From contig QPMI01000697.1 in the NCBI GenBank assembly GCA_004431415.1, positions 1-58,364 on the forward strand: a stretch of 58,364 nt of DNA, given 5' to 3'. Origin of the DNA: Cyanophora paradoxa (Eukaryota > Glaucocystophyceae > Cyanophorales > Cyanophoraceae). The notes below the pieces were generated by a model. That model was not told where the DNA came from and did not search any database. It worked only from the letters and a program-made list of their open reading frames with translations. Shown piece by piece: positions 48,741 through 58,364 of the stretch. Position 1 is the first letter of the stretch. Each line of letters starts with the position of its first letter. The translations under genes and the position numbers were made by a program.

Positions 48741-50537
48741 GATGTTCCCGCTGGCGGTTGAGGAGTCGGCGATGTATGCGTCTCCAGGTCCGCGGAGTGA
48801 CCGAAATGTCCACTTAAAGTAGTTTAGCTTGCGCCAACGACCGTCTAGGCTAGGAAACGGTGGCGCGGGCCTTGATCTGAGCGGATTCCGAGGGCCGCAG
48901 CTGATCGGGGGCCGGGGGCGGCAGGAGCGGTGAAGAAAAGCATCCTGAGGCTGGACCTGGTGCCGGCCCTGGACCAGATGGAGGCGGACCTGAAGGCGAA
49001 AGCGGGAGCCGGTTCGGGCCCCGACCCGAAGCCGCAGCCGGCAGGCCGCTCTGACGCGGAGGGTCCCTTGCCTGCAGAGGCGATGGGCCTGGTGATCTCG
49101 GAGCAGCCGGGGACGCGCGTCGGGTCGCTGGCGCCGACGCCGCGCGAGCTCTCCGAGGCCGGCGAGGAGTACGAGGCGGCCAAGCTCGCGCTCCTCAACA
49201 AGCGCTTCGCCCCGCTCGGCGTCATCGTCGAGCGCTCCCCGGCGCGCCCCCTCGAGCGCGGCTCGCCCGAGTCCGTCCGGACGGCCGGTGGGGAGGCGGC
49301 GGCGGCGGCGCCGCCGCGCCCGACGACGGCGGGGGCCGGCCCGGGGCGAGGCCCGGGTCAGCGGCCAGCAGCCGTCGCTCGTCCCTGCGCAGCGTCGGCG
49401 GCCTCTCCGTCGACAGCGCCCTCCGCCCCTCCAAGTGCGCCCCTCCGCCCCGCCCCGGCCCGCCCCGCTCGGCGGCGGCCGGCGCCGACGCCTGCTGCGG
49501 CGGCGCGGGGGCAGGGAGCCGGCGATTGGGTTCCGGCGGACGGCGCTGGACGACGCGGCGCCCGAGGGCGAGTACGAGGGCCAGCGCGAGGTCCGCCCCC
49601 CCGCCCCCCGCCGGCCCCGGCGCGGACTGAGCGGGCGGGGCGGGGCGGGGCGGGGCAGGTGCACCAGCTGGTGAGCCGCATCACGGCGGTCCGCAGGGAG
49701 CGCGACCTCTTCGCCGCCAAGGCCAGCCGCCCCGGGCCCGGGCCCCGGGGGCGCCGCGGGCGCCGAGGTCGGGACTGGGGCATGACTGGCGGGGCCGGCA
49801 GATCGAGGGGGCGGTACGGGCGGCGGCTGAGGCGGAGGCGGCGGCGGCCTCGGCGCGGTGCGCGGCGGAGAAGGACCGGCGGGCGGCGCGGGCGGCGGCG
49901 GAGCGCGTGGTGGCGGCGCACGCGAAGCTGCGGGCGCTGGAGGCGGAGCGGGAGCTGTACCGCCGGCGGGCGGGGCGGGCGGCCGAGGAGGCGGCCGCCG
50001 CAGCGCGCACGGCCGGCGAGGCGGAGAAGGCGCTCGAGGCGGCGGGGCGCGAGCGCGAGGACGCCGCCGCCGCCGCCGCCGCCGCCGAGCGCGAGGCGCG
50101 CCCTCTCCCGCCCCCCCGCCCCTCCCTCTCACGCGCCTGGGCAGGTCTCGGAGGCGCGGCGGCAGCGGGACCTGGCGGCTCGGGCGCGCACGGAGGCGGC
50201 GGCGCAGGCGCGGGCGGCCGAGGAGGCCTGCCGCTCCGCAGAGGCAGGCGCCCGCGGCGCCGAGCGCGTCGCCGAGGCGGCCGTCGGGCGCGTCAAGGCC
50301 GTCGCGGCGCTGCTCGCGCGGGCCCGCGCCGAGCGCGCGGGGGCCGAGCGGGCGGCGCGCGCCGAGGAGCAGCGGGCGGGGGAGGCCGGCCGGCGGGCGG
50401 CGTCGCTGGCGGCGGAGCTGCAGCGGCAGCGGGCGGCGTGGGCGGACGACGTGCGCGCCCTCGCCCGGGCCGCTCTCCAGCCGGGGCCCCGCGCCGCCTG
50501 CTCCTTCGAGGACGACCTGGAGGCCCCCGCCGCCTGA
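48741..50537 (+). CDS. Host coiled-coil protein, multi-exon
   Basis: A possible first exon at 48741-48788 (MFPLAVEESAMYASP, then CAG|GTCCGC) is followed by an exon entering after CGGCAG near 48924. That exon encodes KKSILRLDLVPALDQMEADL and later LAPTPRELSEAGEEYEAAKL and LNKRFAPLGVIVERSP. After one or two GC-rich introns the exon at about 49657-49725 gives QVHQLVSRITAVRRERDLFA. Long Ala/Glu/Arg coiled coils follow (AHAKLRALEAERELYRRRAG; VSEARRQRDLAARARTEAA), ending CSFEDDLEAPAA at 50537. No enzyme domain is seen. It is likely a structural or cytoskeletal-type protein. It faces away from the SNF2 gene, so the gap at about 48480-48740 may be a shared promoter. Exon borders are estimates. Confidence 0.6.
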
Positions 50538-51974
50538 GGCGGGCGGGGGGGCGAGCCCCGGGAGGGAGGTTGGGGGCTCAAGTCGTCGTCGACACGATAT
50601 CCTTCCGAGTGGGCCCACGGGGCCAAAAGGGGCGCGGCGCTTACTTTGCGCCGCCGCCCCACGCATTAGAGTAGTAGGAACAGCGGGAGACTCTGAGAAA
50701 GACAGACAGAGGCTGGATTATTTGTGATCGCGTTCGAGCGTAGCCGGTCTTTATTGCATGGCCGGTAGCATGTGGGTTTGCAATTGTGCAGGCTCGTGTA
50801 ATTAATTATGAGAAGCCTTGAAGCCTCACGAGTCACTTAGCCTCGGAGCCACGGTATCGATGAAACTTCGGACACCCTTATATATACTATGATATATAAA
50901 AATAACTGAATCAAAGCGTGCAGCCCTGGCAGTATAGCGATCGAACCCTCCGAGCTCGAGACTCATGATCATGCTCAGACCCTTCAACTTGGCCAATTGG
51001 CAAGGGCGAAAGGCTTCCAAAGCTCGCACCCCCACGCACGTGCAGTCTTTAATTATATTTCAATTCCCGAAGCTAGCGCTCGGGCTGAAGCTTCAACTTA
51101 ATTAGTTGAATTCCGAGTTCGAAACCCATCATGGCATCTCGAAGCCTGGTTCGTTCTCAGAGGCCGGCGCCGCGCCGCATGCGCAGTGCCGCATGCATGG
51201 TCTGCCTGGCCCGGCCCCGATTCACGTGCACGGCTGCAGACTCTGAGAAAGCCTTGACTTGGTCCCCGGCCCGGAAGGGGACCGTCGACGTCGAACGGCG
51301 AACTTCCGAAATTCGGAAGCCTGGATAAGCTTAAGTCAGCGGAGTAGGCTCCAGGACAGAGATACGGCGACGGAAAGAAACCGTGGACGAGGCGAAGGGC
51401 GTGCATTAGAGCGGGGCCGGGGAGCCGAACTTCGGAAGGCAGAAGCGCTAGCAGAGCGTGGGCCGAGGAGGCTACAACTTTCGCAATTGACGGACTTGGG
51501 AGGCGCGAGGCACTGCGGTGGCTGGCATTGGGGCACACACAAAATAAATTGCACAGCTTCGTGGCCGAAGGGCCGGACCTCGGCTTGACGCCACAATCGC
51601 GACCTCGGCTAGTCTACACATGTACACTTACGGTGAACATCGGAAAACTATTATTCGGGTAAAGTGGGGAAGCCCCGTCGGGAAACGTGGTATATCGTTA
51701 TGAACTGCTGCAGCCGACTCGAATCGAATGGAACGCTGCAGCTAGTATACACGGCAAAGTACACGCGAAGGCAATTGCATCAAAATGATGATAGAGCACC
51801 GAAATCGAATCGATTTCGGTACCTATGACAAAGCAAGGCATTATGATAAATAACCCGAAGAAACCCACGATGGCGAGATTTACACTGAACGGGCGCGCGC
51901 ACTATCCTATCTTCTACGCGCTCTCTAACTAGGCGAAAGGAAACGGGCGTGTTGCAGTTCACGAGGCCCGCGGC
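50538..51974. other. Host intergenic region
   Basis: No gene, RNA or repeat of note is seen in 1.4 kb. One TCATGATCATG palindrome lies at about 50963-50973. Short open frames on both strands lack any family signature. Confidence 0.5.
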
Positions 51975-54900
51975 TTAGAAGGAAATCGGGGAGGGCGTGC
52001 GGGTCGCCGCGAGGTCGTCCACGCGGAGCTCGCCGCGGCCGCGGCCGGGGCTGAGGTCGCGGACGGGCGTGAGCTCCGCCTCGGCGGCCTGGTTCGGGGC
52101 GAGGAGGCCGGTGCGCGAGGCCGACTGGAAGCCGCGGGTCGCCGACGCCAGCTCCGAGAGCGACGAGACGACGAAGCTCGGGGCGCGGGGCGCGGCCTGC
52201 CGCGATCGCGATCGCGCGCGTGAGCCACCGCAGCCGCGACGACGACGGTGGGCGCGGGCTTCGCACCTTGGGGCGCATCGGGGCGTCGGGGATGACGAGG
52301 TTGACGGGGTTCGCGGCGGCGACGGGCGCGGGGGAGCGGGAGCGCAGGACGAGGAGGGTGGCGGCGACGGCGACGGCGGCGAGCGCGGCGACGCCGGCCG
52401 GGACACCTGTCGGAGGGCCGCGGGTCAGCGGACAAGTCGAGAACAGCGCGCGCAGAGTCCGCGAGGGGGCGCGCGGACCGATGGCGACGGCGAGGATGGA
52501 GCCCGAGGTGGAGGAGCCGGCCGAGGCGGCGCCGGTGGCGGCCTCGCCGGCGGCGGCGGCGAAGGAGCCGGACTGGGCGGCGCCCGCAAAGATGGACTTG
52601 AGGATGGTGCCGCTGCCGGTCTTGAATGCCGAGCAGGCGAGGAACTCCTTGTAGTCGACCTTGGGGCTGTTGCTCGGCTGGAACCAGCTCTCCGACTGAT
52701 CGCCAGCGGCGGCGGTATCGGGCGTGCAGCACAGGCCGGCGGCGTTGCAGAGAGTCACGTTGTAGCTGAGGAGAGCGTGAGGGCGCACGCAAGGCACAAG
52801 TACTGGATGAATTTTGGAAAAAGCACCTGTAGCACTTGGACGGCTGGAGATCCTGCAGGATTCTCGCGTTGGCCGCGTCAAGGCCGCCGCTGTACTGTAG
52901 AGGTGAAGCTCACGATCAGAGCGCGTCTGGGGAAAGGCAGCATGGAGGGCGAGACGCACGGAGAGCTCCTGGTACTTGAGGAGGGACATGCCGTTGTTGC
53001 CGGCGATGTAGCGGCGGAGAACAGCGCGCCACGTGCCGCCGTTCTCATCGATCGCAGCACCGCCCGAGTACCTGGCAGCGCCAGTCAGAAGAGAGACAAG
53101 TCAATCGAGAAGCACTGTAGGAAACTGACTGGATGGCAGGCCAGAAGACCATAGCAGTCTTGAAACCCATTGCGGACAGCGATTCATCCGAAAACATAGG
53201 GTCCTCAGCCACGAGAGCATCATTCGCATTGATGCCCACCGCGTTCTTGGTCTGTGTGCATTGGCAACTTAAGAGTCAGCTATTGAGAACATTCGAGTTC
53301 GGCCGCGACGCACCGACATGCCGGCGTAGTAGCCATTCCCAGAGGTGCTGGACGTGGTGGGAACTCCGCAAACCGGAGCGACGGCTGCGCAACCGAGTCA
53401 GACCAAGCGCAACAGGCTTGATCAGTCAACCGAAGGCTGGCGTTCGCACGGTCAATTGTAACCGACGCCGACTCAGGCGCGCTGCAGCGCTCAAGGTTCG
53501 CATCGTTGCAAGCGACGACAGTGAAGGTGTAGGTGTTGCCTGCGAATAACATATTAATTCATGAGAATCAAACAACCCCTCGCCTGGTTCGTGGTCACCG
53601 GGGCACAAATCGGTGGTCACGGAGCTGGACTCCGTGGTGTTAGTGGCCGTTGTGGCCGTGACGGCCGTGAACGGAGTCTTCGGCGTGAGCGCATTGAGCG
53701 GGCACGCGATCTCGCTGGTGGGCCTGCCCAGGGTGATCTTGTACTGCAAGTTCATAGGAGTCAGCAAATTAATGCGGGTGCATCGTGTCATTCACAGAGC
53801 CTTGCCTTGACAGGGGCGGCGCCACCGTCATAGGCGGAGAAGGTGTAGGCGACGGTCCCCGGGGTGCCGGCGGGGTACGAGAAGGTGCCCGCGGTCGCGG
53901 TGATGGAGGTGACAGCGGACGGGGCGACGGCTGCGTCCAGAGGTCTCACGATTAGCTGTCATGTTGTGTGCAAAAACTGGCGAAAAGAGCTTTCGCACGC
54001 ACGATCGATCAGCTTGATGACTGTAGAAGCTGCTGAGCACCCAGCATCGTTGCAGGCCTTCACGTCGATGATGTACTTGTAGCCCGGGCACACGTAGTCC
54101 AGGTCGACAGAGAGCGCCGCGTCCGCGCCAGCGCTGACAGTGATAGTGGAGCCGACGGTGAAGACTCCGCTGCCGTCGGGCTTGCTGAGCACGAAGCCCG
54201 AGGGGCAGTCCATGATGTCTCCGTTAGCGGTATTCTTTTCCACGCTGACGAGCTTGACTTCGTACTGCGTTTATTCAGAGGGCATATCAGCACCGCCATT
54301 AAGCAGCAGGAGAGAGGGCGCACGGAAGTCGGGGCGGGGGCGGTCAGGTCGGCGTTCCTCGACGCGGTCAGCGTGCTGGGGATTCCCTTGGCGGAGTCGT
54401 AGTTCAAGTAGTCGGGCGTGAGGGCCGCGTTTGCGGGCTCCAGGGGTTTCGGGGACGGCTGCGGGGTGCTATCTCCGCCAACCGTGCCGGCGTTGCAGTG
54501 CGACTCCTTGTCATTGATTGTTGGGTTGATGAAATCATCAGCCCTGTTCGACTCGCTCAGGTCTTGAGGGGCGAAATTAAAAAAGATATCTGTTACCAGC
54601 ACTCGCCGTCTCCGGCAATCGGTGTGAGCTGGGGATTTGAAAGTGTGAGAAAGGAACGCGGCGCGTTCCGAAACGCTGTAGCCGAAGCCGCACCATTATG
54701 AAGGCCTGGCGGCCGGGCGTGCATGCGGCCGACGAGTCCTTGGAGAACCCAATCTTGAAGTTGACGGTCCAGACCTTGATTTCCTCGTTCTGATTGGAAA
54801 TCTTCAACGAGGTGTACTTGATCGTGAAGTCGTACTCTTTGTCCGAGATGACGCCCGACAGGGTAGCCGCAGCTTGGAGGTCAGAGTTGAGCGAATTGCG

Positions 54901-55402
54901 CTGTGTCGTTGACAGAGAGAAGGGGCCCACTGAGACGAGAGGTGCAGCGTTCGGATTGCCCCCATGCCTCATTTGCAGAACGATGTCCGGATTCGGGAGC
55001 CTGCGCACGTGGATTCGAAATCGGACCCATGACCAGATAACTGTGAAGATGTGAAAGCACTTACAAGTTAATCTCGAAATCAGAACATTCGATGAAACAG
55101 TGTGTCGTGTTGCAGCCCCCGCTCCTGCACTTGTCGCCGACATTGTTGACGCCGGCGCTACGAGCGATAAGCAAATTAGTTGAGTACTAGTGTCAAGTTC
55201 GCGCCGCAGTCGCGCGTACTTTGAGAGGTCGAGGCCTGCGTGCGGCGCGGGGCGCGTCAGCTCAGATTCGAGGGCCAGGCTTTAGGATTTGCAATCAGGT
55301 AAGCTTACAGGTCGGTCTAGCCAGCGACTGAACGGCAAGGCTGAACACGACGGCGAGGGCCAGGGTGAGGCCGAAGCCCCCCATAAGACGACGTTGCGCC
55401 AT
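51975..55402 (-). CDS. Host type I membrane protein with fibronectin-III-like repeats
   Basis: Exon 1 (55402 to about 55312) encodes a signal peptide, MAQRRLMGGFGLTLALAVVF followed by SLAVQSLARPT, with donor GTAAGC. A Cys-rich exon follows (CRSGGCNTTHCFIECSDFEI, about 55070-55150). The exon at about 55010-54700 has SLSTTQRNSLNSDLQAAATL and VWTVNFKIGFSKDSSAACTP. Later exons encode beta-sandwich repeats whose last strands read YKYIIDVKACNDAGCSAAST (about 54030-54090) and YTFTVVACNDANLERCSAPE (about 53480-53540). This tyrosine-corner-like pattern fits fibronectin type III domains; a third copy is shorter (YNVTLCNAAGLCCTPDT). Near the C-terminus is one membrane helix, GVAALAAVAVAATLLVLRSR (about 52320-52380). 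An intron and a cytoplasmic tail ending RVDDLAATRTPSPISF at 51975 follow. It is probably a cell-surface protein for adhesion or sensing. The repeat class is inferred by pattern. Confidence 0.72.
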
Positions 55403-56854
55403 GGCTTTCGAGAAAGTAGGTCTGAGAATAAGATTCAGATCTAGAGAAGATAATTTTTGGCAGGGCTTGGGGAAGGCGAAAGCGCAGGGCCAAAGTCAAG
55501 TGGACGCACCCGAGATCTAGAGTCAGGGCAACCACGGAACCAGCTCGTCTGAACGGGCGAAAGTCAGACCTGGGTGATCAAGATTGCAAAACCGCGATCA
55601 TAGAGCGTTTAGAAGGTCTGGTGCCGTGCCCACTGGTATTGACTCTGAGGAGTCTAGAAGGAAGGGACTCGGCCGGGGGATTTTAGGCTGGGCGGCTTCG
55701 GCCTCGCAGGATTCAGCGATCTAGGCCACGGCCAGCGACGGCCGCGGTCACTGGTGCCCGGGGCATGATCGCGCGCAACGTTTAACCGCAAATTTCAGAT
55801 CTAGAGAGCTGCGGATGGTGGGCAATCGGGGGCGCAGCCGCGCTCGAGGAAGCCGCAAACGGGGCCCTAGAGATAAGAGCCGTCCGAAAGGCTTGGAAAA
55901 GGCCGCACGGCGTTCCGCGGTCCCGGCAACCGCCAGCCCGCCCTCAAAAAACCGCGCGGGGAAGCGGCAGCCGGCCGCGGATCTCGGGCGTACCTGGAGC
56001 TGGATGAGCGCACTGCCGCTGTGATACCAGCGAAGTGCTGTGTCCCGCTGCTGCTGCTGAGGGCGCGGGATGGTCGGTGGGATCCTCGCAACCGCGACCG
56101 CTCGAACTGTCTGCAGGCTGCGGCTCGCCGGCTGCGCGACCGAGGTTGCGGGACGCCGGGAGCAGGATCTGCAGCTGCAGCATGCGTACCCCCTCCACGG
56201 AAACCCATAGAGGAAGCTCCGCGACGCACAAACCACCGGCGGTTCGAACTTGAACACGCAAAAACTGAATCGGCCTGTGGGCCCCAGGCTGTGGCAGATG
56301 TAGAGCGTCTGTAGCCGCCGCAAGTAGACGCCGAAATTTCAGCAGAACGTTATCTTTTAATTAAATTATATTGGGAGTTTGATTATAATTTATAACTATT
56401 ATTATTAGAATCGTTTTAAATTCAGTGTTTAAAACGTATATTGAACAGATATATATATAGTGTTTGTATATCAAAAAAAGGTTTCTTGTACGTACGAATT
56501 AAGCTTTCACTTTTAATTTTACTTTTCATGCCTCTTTAACTTTCATGTGTTCGATCGATCGTGCGTTCCGGCTCAGGGCCGTGCACGTGATTCGGCCCGT
56601 GAATCACGTTGTTCGAATTCCCTAATTTCCAGATGGGGGGAGGATCCGCCGCATCCGCGGACCCCCCCCCGGCCCGCCCCCTCGAGCTCGCTCGAGCTCC
56701 CTGCTCGCAGGCCCTAGCTGCGGAGCTCGAATCGAAATCGGAGTGCACGTGGCGGCGCCGCGCTGGCGACGTCGGCGACAGCGGGGGCGGGCGGCGCATC
56801 GGATACGGGGCAGGGCGTGGGCCTTTTAGATCTAGATGAGACTAGATCTAGATC
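55403..56854. other. Host intergenic region
   Basis: No gene is recognised. An AT-rich patch (about 56340-56530) stands out against GC-rich surroundings, and open frames at 55748-56323 on both strands lack any family signature. Confidence 0.5.
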
Positions 56855-57790
56855 TCACAGTCTAGTCCAGCAGGGGGTGGGATCCCCCGGAGTTGCCCGA
56901 GCGGGCCCCCGGGGGCGGCGGCGAGGGCGGGCGGGGCCCGGCGCCGGCGGAGGGGGCGGGCAGGTCGGGGGGCGGGAGGGCCTCCAGGAGGGGGAAGAAG
57001 TCCAGCGATGGGGGCCCGCGGTGGCCCGCGGGGGCGCCCCGGGGCGAGGGCGGGCGGGGGCGGGGCCAGGCCGGCCCGCGGGGGCCGGGCCGGGGCCGGG
57101 GCCAGGGGCGGGGGCGGGGCCCTCGTCGGCGAATCGGACGGCGCGGGCGGGCGCGCGGCCGGCCGCTCCTCGTCCTCGTCCTCCAGCAGGCTCGAGCTCG
57201 GGCCGGCGCCGCCCGCGGGCGCCCCGCCGGAGCAGCCGCCAGCAGCCGCGCCCCGCCGCCGCAGCCGCCGTCCTCGGACCCGCCTCGTCGTCCTCGTCCC
57301 CGTCGGCCGCCCTCAGCGGGGCGTACCCGTACCGTCCCTCCCGCGGGAGCCGGCCCCGCCCGCTGCGGCCGGGCGGCCCCGCCGCCGCGGCCCGCCGCCG
57401 CAGGATGAACGCCACGGCGCCCCCCGCCGCCAGCAGCGCCCCGCCCACGCCGAGCTTCGGGTCCGGTCGGGTCAGCAAAGGATAGACGTGAAGGGGGAGG
57501 CGGCGCACCGTGATCATGATCGCCAGGCGGCTCCGGGGCCCGAACTTCGGAACCCCGCCGCCTGCGCCAGCGCCTGCGGTACGCCCATCCGTCAGGAACT
57601 TCGGAACCCGGCGACTATTTTAGGAGCGGAAAAGGGGTACCTAGAGTGCGGTTGAATCGGCGGGGATCGCCGTCGCGGGAATCGCCGTCGCCGCCGCCGT
57701 CGTCGTCGAAGTAGGCGCCGGGATCGCTCGCCCCGTACGGCCTCACCGACACCTCCACGCCCTGCGGCGAATCAGTGAGCTAGACTGAGC
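56855..57790 (-). CDS. Part of a host single-pass membrane protein, 5' end unclear
   Basis: A well-formed exon on the minus strand (about 57765-57643) follows a CAG acceptor and ends TCTAG|GTACCC. It encodes GVEVSVRPYGASDPGAYFDD, an acidic Gly/Asp run and PRRFNRTL. The next exon enters near 57460 and encodes a membrane helix, LGVGGALLAAGGAVAFILRRR, followed by a basic and then acidic tail (GRYGYAPLRAADGDEDDEA). Beyond about 57280 the frame is Pro/Arg/Ala-rich and may be intron or 3' sequence. The layout fits the C-terminal part of a type I membrane protein. I recognise no family. The 5' part would lie at higher coordinates, where the sequence becomes low in complexity. Confidence 0.5.
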
Positions 57791-58239
57791 GAGAAGGGAT
57801 GGCCATGGGGCGGGGCGGGCGCGCCGGGGCGGAGGCGGGCCAGTGGGCGAAGCTGTAAGGTGCGGAGGAGGTTTAGCTCCACCCTGTCCGATGGCTGATA
57901 GGTTTTTGACACAGCGTAACCAGTAGGCTCATCTCTCGACTTGACACTTTACGGAAACCTCAGTTCTATCATTAGCCGTATAGTCTCGGTGTGTGCGAAT
58001 TCATTGATTGGAAGGTGCGGAGGAGGTGCTGGCCCCCGCCCCGCAGCGGCACCGCGAAGCCCTGCGCCGCCCCGCGGCCGAGAGGTGAGGGGGAAGGGAA
58101 AAGGGGGGAAGGTGGAAGGGGCGGGGCGCACGGCGGCGGCGCCCGGGGCGGGGAGGAGGAAGCGGGAGCCGGCGAGGGAGAGGGCGCCACGGCTGTCCAG
58201 GCCCGCCCCCAGCAGGTCCCAGTGAGGGGGAAGGGAAAA
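57791..58239. other. GC-rich end region without a firm gene
   Basis: This contains a repeated GTGAGGGGGAAGGGAAAAGG-type block (near 58087 and near 58222) and otherwise no recognisable feature. Upstream exons of the membrane protein could be hidden here, but none can be supported. Confidence 0.4.
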
Positions 58240-58364
58240 GGGGGAAGGTGGGGAGGGGCGGGGGGCGGGGGTGGGGGGGGGGTGGGGGGGGGGGTGGGTG
58301 GGGGGGGGGGGGTGGGTGGGGGGGGGGGGGGGGGGGGGGGGTGGGGGGGGGGGGGGGGGGGGGG
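58240..58364. repeat. Poly-G run with occasional T at the window end
   Basis: The last 125 bases or so are almost pure G with scattered T and a few C. This may be a true G-rich repeat, but a homopolymer at a sequence end is also a common read or assembly artefact. Confidence 0.8.

Noticed and set aside
51098-51588. Possible gene with frames on both strands
   Set aside because: No family motif, signal peptide or plausible splice context on either strand.
58240-58364. Telomere or G-quadruplex array
   Set aside because: The run has no regular repeat unit; long G homopolymers at a sequence end are better explained as read or assembly artefact.

Overview
The window is a junction between two unlike sequences. 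Positions 1 to about 25,450 are AT-rich, densely packed with genes and mostly free of introns. They encode an endogenous Polinton-like (Maverick/adinto-type) double-stranded DNA virus. From about 25,450 to the end the sequence is GC-rich, has introns and carries many repeats, as in the nuclear genome of a unicellular eukaryote, most likely an alga. The phylum cannot be fixed from the sequence alone. The left end of the viral element lies outside the window.

Viral part, left to right. A replication and integration block comes first: an rve (DDE) integrase cut by the window edge, a protein-primed family B DNA polymerase, a small zinc-binding protein, an SF3 (D5-like) helicase and a possible AT-hook protein. 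A morphogenesis block follows: a hypothetical virion-type protein, an A32/FtsK-like packaging ATPase, a major capsid protein and two minor-capsid-like genes that diverge from a 29-bp shared promoter. Next is a large attachment and entry block: a patatin-like phospholipase with a discoidin-like tail, a fibre of about 1,700 residues with HxH repeats, a LamG-like domain and an H-type-lectin-like tip, and four tandem paralogous adhesins that share an N-terminal domain but carry different heads. The right end has a treble-clef zinc-finger protein, an S-adenosylmethionine decarboxylase (SpeD/SpeH) homologue and about 1 kb of AT-rich non-coding DNA with hairpins, iterons and a 28-bp inverted repeat.

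The integrase, polymerase, helicase and ATPase are broken by many frameshifts. Most structural and attachment genes are open. The copy therefore looks like a decaying provirus, although local sequencing error could add to the pattern. A TAAAAG-containing box lies just upstream of many viral start codons, and a nine-base iteron inverted repeat occurs twice.

Host part. I find: a secreted Ig-like protein gene (minus, 29.6 to 26.2 kb); a membrane protein with a hedgehog-type Hint domain (plus, 33.0 to 36.2 kb); a membrane family 2 glycosyltransferase (minus, 39.7 to 37.2 kb); a very GC-rich stretch with a possible gene (42.0 to 43.4 kb); a 128-bp tandem array (43.3 to 44.2 kb); an ATRX/RAD54-like SNF2 helicase (minus, 48.5 to 44.3 kb); a coiled-coil protein (plus, 48.7 to 50.5 kb); a type I membrane protein with fibronectin-III-like repeats (minus, 55.4 to 52.0 kb); and part of another single-pass membrane protein (minus, 57.8 to 56.9 kb). 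The spaces between these genes hold MITE-like inverted-repeat elements and palindromes. Several host introns carry a TCATGATCA-type palindrome near the 3' splice site. The window ends in a G-run that is probably an assembly or read artefact. Exon borders in host genes were read by eye and are approximate unless stated.
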